In this document: positions 50,498 to 64,000 of the stretch, piece by piece
Position numbering within the stretch: position 1 is the stretch's first letter
Layout: each line of letters begins with the position of its first letter
Assembly: GCA_025330725.1 (NCBI GenBank)
Contig: JAIWND010000033.1
Location: 186,001-250,000 of the forward strand
Direction: 5' to 3'
Source: Chlamydoabsidia padenii
Taxonomy: Eukaryota; Mucoromycota; Mucoromycetes; Mucorales; Cunninghamellaceae
DNA length: 64,000 nt
The notes under the pieces: generated by a model
The model's input: only the letters and a program-made list of their open reading frames with translations
Databases searched by the model: none
What the model was told of the DNA's origin: nothing
Made by a program: the position numbers and the translations under genes

Positions 50498-53400
50498 CTA
50501 TTTTACTTTCAACTTCAAGAAAAGACGCTGTTGCTTAATTCTTTTCCTTGGTATTGTAATTTTGCATGAAGAAGAAGGAGGAGAAGAAGGAGAAGGAGAA
50601 GGAACGGCAAGAGCAATAGCAGCAGCAATAGTACCATCATCAGTAGTAGCAGGGACACGGTCAGGATTAGCAGTAGAGGAAGTGGTCGACACTTTCTTAT
50701 ACATCACCATCGCCGTGTTCTTCATTCGTCCATCCAATGACTCCATGTTGCATGTTTTTAATTTTTGTGAAAGGTTGTCTACCTTATACACCACGCTATC
50801 ACCGTCAACATAGTATGACCAGAAATGAGCACCAGTCTTGGATGCTGCACATATCCGTCCCATCAGCAAAAAATAGTCATCACCCAAGTGAAAAGAGTTG
50901 GGGTAATCAACTGATATATCTTCCAAAGGATCAGACAAGAAAAGGTAACTGGGTAAGTGATTACTGTCAAAATCTTTCAAAGTTGAATCCATAATCGATT
51001 TTTGAACATATTGGCCGAAGGAAGAGTGAGTAGGATTAACACCAGCATTTAGAAGTACATACGGACCAAGGAAAGATTTTGTTGTCGTTAAACAAATGAA
51101 AGGCTGTAGTAAATGATCCTTAGTATACAATACACTGCCCCGGATGTTGTCAAGAAGTAAGTGAAGAACATCGCGACAATCACCCATCATACCTTGTGGA
51201 ACTTTTCCATATTCCCATACAAAAGATCTGGCAACAGACAAGGCTTGGGCAAAGTTATTGTTTTTTGTGTGCTGTTTAAGTAGCCTAAAGAAGTCATTGA
51301 TAACGTTATCCTTGCAGGTGTTGGTGCCAAATACGATGGATGGGAGGATGATCCGGTTAATGAGCTCCATAATGCAATCGATGAAGCATGAATTGCTTTG
51401 GTTCGGCAGTAACTTATCATCATCATCATAATTTTTCGCAGAGGAGGAAGTGCTAACCAGAGACCATTTCGAAAAACTAAAGATGGTGTAAGGAACGAGG
51501 GATAAAGAAAGAGAAATGAAAAAAAAAAATCATATTAGTATGGCAGTGAACGTCGGGTAATTTAATAAGACTTACTTTTCCTTAACTACTTCGCCTTCGA
51601 TCACCTCTGGGGACTCATCATCGCTTACCATGATAATGGATTTTTCTTCTAATAAATGATAGTTTATCAGTGTACATGCCTATTTTGTGAAATTGTCTGT
51701 CATTTTACCTGATTCATGCAAGTCATCTGGCTTACCGTCGTTAAAGTACTTGGGTTTCTTGACTATTTTTCTTTTCTTTTCTGATTTTTTTTCCTGCTTT
51801 TCTTCTTTCATTTTTTCTTCATCTGCTTTTTTTCTTTTTTTGGTATTGACTTTATTTGGTGTTCTAGTCCCATAATACAGCGGATAGCCTTTGAAGTAGT
51901 GTTCGATGCCTTGTTTATCGTCTTCTATGATGTTAAGTAGAAACTATCAAGCAATACTTTTTTAATACTCGTTATGTTTTCCCAAATTATTTTGAGTTTT
52001 TTTTACCTCCACGTTGACCACAATACTTTGGCGTTTTTCCATGTTCTGGTATAAAAGATTATGAAAGCTTTCGATACCATTTGTCGTATTGGTAGGATGG
52101 TTCATGAGATTGCGAGTCATCTTCGATACAGAAGGAAAAATCATTGAACGAACATTCTTGGCCATCCAGAAAGAAAGCCAATTTTTTGTTTTTGGATATT
52201 TTTTGGATATTTTTTTTTAATGTCTTTAAGAGCTTGTTTTGTTGGTGCCTTGGTGAGCTTGTATATCAATTTTTTTAACTCCTGTTGCCGCTTTTTCACT
52301 AGCTTTCTTTTCTCGTCCTTGTTGATTACTTCTCCTGGCAATGGAAGGACTATATCCGAGCGTTGGACCAATTTGCTGACAGAACCTTGGAAGTGACCAT
52401 AACAGCCTTTCAAAAACTTCAAGGCGTTTCGGGACTTGTCTTTTGTTTTTGCAACATACGCTTCGCGGAACCCTTTTAATTGTGCGGCCGAAAAATCCAT
52501 CACCATGCCCAAAAAGCTTTTATCATTAAAGTTGATGTTATAGGCGTCAAAAAAATCAACAAAATAACGCTTGAATGTTGCCGTATCACAGTTGCGGATG
52601 ACAGCAGCATACAGAAGAGCATGACGACCCAATTGCCTGCAATATATAACGGAAGAGCAAAAATAGTAATCCTGGAAAACCTTGAAAGTTACATCCGTGA
52701 GAACAGGATATCCTTTAAAATCCACCACTGAATCCAAAGAGTTTGATTTGATTGAAATAATAAAATTTTGAACATGAATATCGCATAATCTAAACATGTT
52801 TTCATTTTCCATCTGGAGAGCCAAAATATCTTCAATTGAAGTAGTCAGTGAGCGGCGAAGACCATGTGCTTTTGCAATCTTGTTTCGTTCGTATCGTGTT
52901 CTGTCAATGTTTTGCAAAGTGGGGTGAATCAATCGAACGGGTTTGATCGCTCCAGGTCCAGCAGGGGTGCCCTGTACAAGCTTTTTCGCTGTTGTTGATG
53001 GGTGTAACAGTACCAGATTTTCTAACTCTTCTGCACATTCTGGAGGTAAATGAATCGCACGATAGGTTGCATGTGTGTGCTCGGGAGCTTCTTCCAAATT
53101 GGTTGAAAACATGCGGCATGTATCATTTTTGAATAAAAAGTTTATTTTCACACTGCATGAGATATGAATTAACTCTTTATGACAACCATTACAGCCTGTT
53201 ATTTTACATTGTTTTTCCAATGAATTTTTTGTCGTAAGAGGTCTTTGATCCAAAAGGTGAAGGTCACACTTTTCGTTCATGCAACGAACTGAGCCAAGGC
53301 AGGACTTCGACACATTTTTTTGACCACCAGATCTAAGGTAACCGCTGTTTTGGCGCTTCATGGCCCAGCCAATGTTGATAATTTTAGGGTTGATGCGGCC

Positions 53401-53595
53401 ACCATCAAACGGAGCAGATATTGTGACATCAGCGTCAGCAGGAGGAAATTGAGGAAAGCTGGTAGGTAATGCAGACATTCCAATTGTGTTTTGAAGTAAA
53501 AGCAAAGGAAAGTTTTTTTTTCTTTTCTTTAAATGATAGGGTTGTTGTATTCCCAGTTTTTCCCAAGAGACTCTACACCGCTCTCCCAGATCCAC
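50498..53595 (-). CDS. MULE transposase with C-terminal ubiquitin-protease-like (peptidase C19) domain, frameshifted
   Basis: From 53595: zinc-binding WRKY/GCM1-like block (SCLGSVRCMNEKCDLHLL...CNGCHKELIHISCSV...EHTHATY), then the MULE DDE core with the first Asp (~301) in YPVLTDVTFKVFQDYYF, the second Asp (~367) in GMVMDFSAAQLKGFREAY, the GCxxH motif LKGCYGHFQGSV, and the Glu in TTNGIESFHNLLYQNME, the last in another frame because of an 11-bp duplication at 52190-52211. Spliced acidic/Lys-rich exons follow (about 51924-51714 and 51654-51579). The final exon (about 51479-50498) has LLPNQSNSCFIDCIMELI, like a USP Cys box, and GAHFWSYYVDGDSVVYKVDN, like the USP His box. One gene or two adjacent genes cannot be decided without transcripts. 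The phase of the first 3' intron was not resolved. Confidence 0.72.
52190..52211. repeat. 11-bp tandem duplication causing a frameshift in the MULE transposase
   Basis: TTTTGGATATT occurs twice in a row. Counting one copy only, DIKKKYPKTKNWLSFWMAKN reads through to NVRSMIFPSVSKMTRN in one frame. With two copies the frame ends at a TGA (52143-52141). Confidence 0.8.
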
Positions 53596-53879
53596 GATTA
53601 GATTTGATTCACATCTGTTTTTTTTTTTTTTTCAGAATGTAAATCAATTTATTTCAACGACAGGAAAACAGAACTATCATCTATGACCAAGAACTCACAA
53701 CTACTGCTTATCAGTCCTGTTCAGCACCAACTATGGATTCACATCTAGCTGTCAGATCTTGGGATTATGTATATCCTTTTTATTTATTTAGTAGAAAACA
53801 TCTTTATATTGTATCACTATAAAAGACAGGAATAAATTGGTTTTTATTAAAGAAAGGTACTCCATAACATAGTTGGGAA

Positions 53880-53990
53880 ATCGGAGGTACCTCCAATTTC
53901 ACTTTTACAAATTTGGAGGTACCTCCGATTTCCCGCGAACTTTGAAGGTACCTCCACTTGCCTTATATGGAACTGGAGGTACCTCCAAAA
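53880..53990. repeat. Right-end palindromic GGAGGTACCTCC repeats of the MULE
   Basis: Four copies of the GGAGGTACCTCC palindrome (one as GAAGGTACCTCC) at about 53884, 53916, 53944 and 53974, mirroring the left end. Confidence 0.85.
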
Positions 53991-55143
53991 TACCAACTCC
54001 CCGAACCAAAGCACAACAAAGAACGATATGAATTCCATTATTTGTCACAGCAAGCCCTATTTGATTTACTGAAAGATTACATACCAAATATCAGCAGTTA
54101 TTGCACAGCAAGAAAGGTGAACGACTGGATATCCAAAGAATGCATTTTGCATCGTACTAAGAACATACGGCAAGGTCATATGGTATTGAAAGCAAGACCT
54201 GCATGGATATTGAAGCAAGAATTTCGAGGTATGATTTGGAAATTCACGTTGAATGGAAAATTTTGCTTACCTTTTTGTGTGTGTCCATGCGTGTATGTAT
54301 GTTAGAAAATGAAATTGAAACTGTATTCAATCGCCTTGCGTTTAAACAGACAGTGCGCAACATTCCTGGTTGGACGACAATAGGCTACGCTCGAAAATCA
54401 ATTTCTAATGAATCTACGAAAAAACGTACAGCCCTTTTACAGACAATGATTGAAAATCTGCATATCAACGATCTCTGCGAAAAAGTTTACGTATCGCCTA
54501 TGTGTTCTGCAAATTCAGAATTGATGAGACGAGATTACCATAGAACAGCTTCCACAACCACCGTTTTGCAACAACTACGATTTCATGACGGAGATATGCA
54601 AGGTAAGAAAAAATGTTCAAAATAGTGTATCGTGTATCGTGACTTATATTGTACGTATCGTTTTTTCATTCAATAGATTTCATTGTATTTGCAAAAACTA
54701 CTACAATGAACATTCGTCTGGTAGTTTTGGATTACGCGGGATTAACGACAAAACCAGATGATCTTCGCAAATTTGTGAAGTAAGAAAAATAATTAATTGA
54801 TAAATGATTTGTTCTTATTTTTTTTTTTATAGAAGCATCAAATCCATCAAAGAGATTGTTGTGGACAAGGGACACAAACTGGAGTGCTTCACTCGGCACA
54901 AACTATTGACTTCTGACGACATACAAAAATTTAACTGCAGAACAGCTAATGTGAAACGGTCGGCATTATGTTGACCAGTTTTTTTATTTCCATTACTTGA
55001 TATCTAGTAAAAGCAATAAAAAAAATATCGTCTTTACTTGGTTATGAGTCTGGTTATTTTTTGTTAATTTCGTTTCTGTTAATTTATATGGCCACGTTTA
55101 ACAATGGCTGGTATAGTCGAAAGGACTACGAGATTTAACAATA

Positions 55144-55362
55144 ATGGTTTATTCCAATATTAAAAAATCGAGGAAGAAAAGAAATATGGAATTACGTAGT
55201 GGAATCCAAAAAAGAAATAAGAGTTCAGGTACAACACAGGGTGTTGTGAGACCAAAAAGTCTTTTTGCTAAAATGTATGTTTTAACGCAGCTGTGTATCT
55301 CAAACAGTGCCAAAATTGACAACTGGTATGATATTTTTTATAGTGTTGTACAGAAGATTTGA
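55144..55362 (+). CDS. Short basic ORF, possible gene fragment
   Basis: 72 codons, MVYSNIKKSRKKRNMELRSG, ending at 55362 just before Tc1 copy 2. Basic N-half, hydrophobic end; no domain recognised. It may be a fragment of the unit that the Tc1 copies enclose. Confidence 0.22.
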   Translation: MVYSNIKKSRKKRNMELRSGIQKRNKSSGTTQGVVRPKSLFAKMYVLTQLCISNSAKIDNWYDIFYSVVQKI

Positions 55363-55407
55363 AAATTGGCGCGAGAGCATGAATGGTGAACGATGCAACA
55401 CACAGCA

Positions 55408-55745
55408 TGAAAGATGACAACAACAGTGTGAAAGATGGTAACAACAGTGTGAAAGATGGTAACAACAGTGTAAAAGATGGTAACAACAGTGTGAAAGATG
55501 GTAACAACAGTGTAAAAGATGGTAACAACAGCGTGAAAGATAGTAACAACAGTGTGAAAGTTAGTGAAAGATGGTAACAACAGTGTAAAAGATAGTAACA
55601 GCAGCGTGAAAGATAGTAACAACAGTGTGAAAGATGGTAACAACTGTGTAAAAGATAGTAACAACAGCGTGAAAGATGGTTACAACAGTGTGAAAGATAG
55701 TAACAACAGTGTGAAAGATGGTAACAACAGTGTGAAAGGTAACAA
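55408..55745. repeat. 21-bp minisatellite next to Tc1 copy 2
   Basis: About 16 units of AACAACAGTGTGAAAGATGGT in inverse orientation to the array at 49296-49620. It reads NNSVKDG/S on the plus strand. Unit variants (AGTAACAGCAGC, TGTGTAAAAG) occur in a corresponding order in both arrays. Confidence 0.88.
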
Positions 55746-55831
55746 CAAAGTGTCTCTTTTTTTTTTTTGTAATCTGCTTATTGAAACAAAACAGAGAAAG
55801 ACCATCTGTAATTTGAAATGAAAGGTGCTTA

Positions 55832-57141
55832 TCAGAGCTCTTGTTTACTACGGCATTTATCCAAGCATTGATGAGAATGCCAAGCAAAGCCTTTAAAATC
55901 GCTCAGCTGCAAACTATTAGCAGCCTCACTGATTCTAGTCATCAGTGTCTCCGTTTCCAGGAACTTACTCCTTTTTACTTTACTCTTAACCACTGACCAA
56001 AACTGTTCAATTGGATTGAGCTCAGGAAAATAGGATGGCAAGTAGATACAGCGGTACCCGCGAGATTCTACATATTTTGATATGTCAACCGAAGTATGGA
56101 TTGGAGCATTATCCATCACAAGATAATGGCCTTTCATATGCGGGTATCGGTCCATTTCATCCATCGTGGCTTTCAGAAAACTGACGTAGTGTCCCGTTAC
56201 TGTTCCTTTGCTCACGCGCCCAACATCTTCTCCTCGCTTTCTCTTTTTATTGGATGGAGGCTAAGGAAGCCTGAGACTGCATTTTATCAGACCTTCGGCA
56301 GAAATCGCACCTAAAATAGTTGTTGTTTTTGCTCTTGTTTTGGGAACCGTGACCACTGCTGGGGAACCTTTCTTCGACCATGCCATACTACGTTTCAAAT
56401 TAATATGAAATGCAGATTCATCAAGAAAGACGCAGTTTGTCGTAAAATCCATGTCTATTTTTTCCCATTTACGAATCCAATTCAGGCGCTCTTGAATCTT
56501 TTCCTCACTGTTCCGGTCTATGGGTTGAAACCGAGCTTTTTTGAGAGACAAATTGCAATGTTTTTTTTTACAAAATCAAACAAAGTGCTTTTGGATATTT
56601 TTAATTCTGTGAATGCTTGTCTTAAATACTTCATCACGTCATACAAGACGACTGACGGGTTTGCATCAATGCACTCAAGAATAACTTTTTTGTGCTCCTC
56701 ATTGAGAATGCGCGGACGACCGGTCCTTTTCCTTTTCTTAAAGATACTATCAGGAACCCTCTCGTATTGTTCAGCCCATTTTTGCCCTGTACGAACGTGA
56801 GTCCCAAGACGTTTTGCAGCAGCAGCCGCGCTTAAACACTTCTCAAACAAAAGCTTGAAGAATCTCACTTTGTCCTGATCAGAATAGCGTGTATAATTCC
56901 GTTTCATTGATTCTTCCCTCATAACAACATCCCTACGAGACTTTACCACCTCTTTTTCCACCTGCATTGACTCTAATCCTTTCTCGCTCTCCAAAAGCAG
57001 TTGTGCTAAATATTGTGTATGAGAGCTCAATGTTTCAAGACGAAACTGCTCCTCATCAACAATATAATCCATTGGTTCAGGTCTGCCATGCTCGCCGACA
57101 ACAGAACCTTGCCCGTTTTCATACAAAAATTGAACGTTCAT
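55832..57141 (-). pseudogene. Tc1/IS630-type DDE transposase, copy 2
   Basis: ATG at 57141. It runs in the zero frame to 56518, with the -1 frame open from 56551 to 56261. It continues in that same frame after a single TAG (56263-56261) to 55832. All catalytic blocks are present: CVFLDESAFHINLKRSMAWS, YLVMDNAPIHTSVDIS and FPELNPIEQFWSVVKSKVKR (D, D, E spacing as in IS630/Tc1). The -1 step and the TAG are common to both copies, so they predate the duplication or are tolerated by recoding. Confidence 0.85.
56560..56566 (-). other. Candidate -1 frameshift slippery heptamer A_AAA_AAC (copy 2)
   Basis: Identical nine-A run and phase as in copy 1; the same -1 slip gives HCNLSLKKARFQPIDRNSEE. Confidence 0.4.
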
Positions 57142-57418
57142 TATCACGTAGTTTCTGATGTAATTGTGGAAAAGTAACAAAAAAACAGGGACAGACACTT
57201 GGTGTGCTCTTATACCCAAAGATACCAAACCTCGTACCACAAAAACACTTGGCAACAGAACATCCGATTTGTCAGCGAAGGCGAATTTACATTTTGGTAC
57301 AACATGAATTCATTTTCCAAAAGGACGAACTTATTTTTTGTGCAACACGAGTTTTGTTCTCGCCATTGACTGCATTTGTTTTCGGCCAAAGGCGAATTTA
57401 CTTCCTGGAAAGAGTGTA

Positions 57419-57657
57419 CACTTCGACGGGTCAAAATTTCCCATCGTGCTAGAGGCTGGTTCATCTAGAACAATGTAGCACAAAAGAGATAATAGACTAG
57501 ACTACATAAAAGCAAACGCAGTTTTTGTTTATTGGATAATAAGCTTAAGATATAGTGGTGAAATAAATGTGTGTGGGGAAGTATATTACATAAGAAATGA
57601 AGAACAGAATAAGTAAAGTTAACAAAAAAAAAAAAAAAAAAAAAAGAGAGAGAGGAA
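57419..57657. other. Downstream region of the CHD gene
   Basis: No gene. It contains a 22-base A run (about 57624-57645) close to the stop codon. Confidence 0.5.

Positions 57658-64000
<6,343 letters not shown>

Larger units (their letters stand above)
50258..54002. mobile_element. Mutator-like element (MULE) inserted in the recombinase-like gene
   Basis: Left end GGGGAGCCGATATTTTGGAGG and right end (reverse complement) GGGGAGTTGGTATTTTGGAGG are terminal inverted repeats. They are flanked by the exact direct repeat GAACCAAA(G) at 50250-50258 and 54003-54011, an 8-9 bp duplication as expected for MULEs. Each end also carries several copies of the palindrome TTTGGAGGTACCTCCAAA. Internal coding lies on the minus strand (50498-53595). 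The interrupted exon reads through perfectly after excision in silico. Confidence 0.9.
49882..54975 (+). pseudogene. Spliced gene with serine-recombinase-like domain, split by a MULE insertion
   Basis: Exons 49882-50122, 50191-50257 (joined across the MULE to 54011-54228), 54306-54602, 54677-54779 and 54833-54975 stay in one frame once the 50258-54010 insert is removed: SILDLMKCIFSRDEPK runs straight into HNKERYEFHYLSQQALFDLL. Downstream, NIPGWTTIGYARKSISNEST carries the YxRxS pattern of resolvase-type serine recombinases. It is followed by RTALLQTMIENLHINDLCEK, VYVSPMCSANSELMRRD and RLVVLDYAGLTTKPDDLRKF, where resolvases have LVVxxLDRLxR...DL. The last stop is at 54973-54975. The start is uncertain (MAIGKVVVQRQPFDYLKYPD is the first good Met). 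Similar proteins occur in Mucorales (recollection). The recombinase link is inferred and key Arg residues are not obvious. Confidence 0.6.
55400..57418 (-). mobile_element. Tc1/mariner (IS630-type) element, copy 2 (inverted)
   Basis: Minus-strand counterpart of 47630-49620, from the shared CCAGGAAGTAAATTCGCC start (57418) to within the 21-bp minisatellite. It is less damaged than copy 1 and differs by single substitutions plus the 7 bp that copy 1 has lost. Confidence 0.8.

Noticed and set aside
55408..55745. Regular 21-bp repeats that might suggest a CRISPR-like array
   Set aside because: Units are contiguous with no spacers and the genome is eukaryotic; this is a minisatellite.

Overview
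The window is eukaryotic DNA from a filamentous fungus, most probably a Mucoromycota (Mucorales-type) species. Coding regions are cut by many short introns (GTAAGT-like donors, TAG/CAG acceptors). The genes include a subfamily-III-like CHD remodeller, a GNA1 acetyltransferase, an RTA1-like membrane protein and a LysM protein, and the spacers are AT-rich with very long A/T homopolymer runs. No tRNA, rRNA or CRISPR array was recognised. Species assignment and all splice junctions are inferred by reading alone.

Region 1-31 kb is ordinary euchromatin with intact spliced genes: a cold-shock-domain RNA-binding protein (partial at the left edge, with a 9-nt microexon), a secreted GPI-type LysM protein, a CAMK-like Ser/Thr kinase, a coiled-coil/ankyrin protein, a decayed gene of unknown family, a tetraspan membrane protein, a dual-specificity phosphatase, an Stm1/SERBP1-type ribosome-associated protein, glucosamine-6-phosphate N-acetyltransferase (chitin precursor synthesis), a 7-TM receptor, and the cell-cycle pair CDC23/APC8 and CDC48/p97 in tandem.

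Region 31.5-35.3 kb is bounded by a ~445-bp inverted duplication. Each arm carries the same TATA-box-plus-22-codon mini-gene. Between the arms are a TXNDC9/phosducin-like protein, a small secreted cysteine protein and a very acidic ORF. A diverged tandem repeat follows (35.95-36.45 kb).

Region 37.2-57.4 kb is a transposon island interrupted by an intact RTA1-like gene. It holds a CACTA/EnSpm-type element (37220-39672; CACGG termini, 3-bp GTA duplication); a truncated amine-oxidase pseudogene; a PIF/Harbinger element (Myb-like ORF1 and DDE transposase, both broken); a Tnp2-type transposase relic; and two copies of a Tc1/mariner (IS630-type) element in inverted orientation (47.6-49.6 and 55.4-57.4 kb). 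Between these copies lies a spliced gene with a serine-recombinase-like domain, split by a 3.7-kb Mutator-like element (50258-54002) flanked by an exact 8-9 bp target duplication. The MULE gene appears to end in a ubiquitin-protease (peptidase C19)-like domain, which is the most unusual arrangement in the window. Both Tc1 copies share a canonical A_AAA_AAC slippery site exactly where the frame must change.

Region 57.66-64 kb is a 23-exon (in window) CHD7/8-like chromatin remodeller on the minus strand, open at the right edge.
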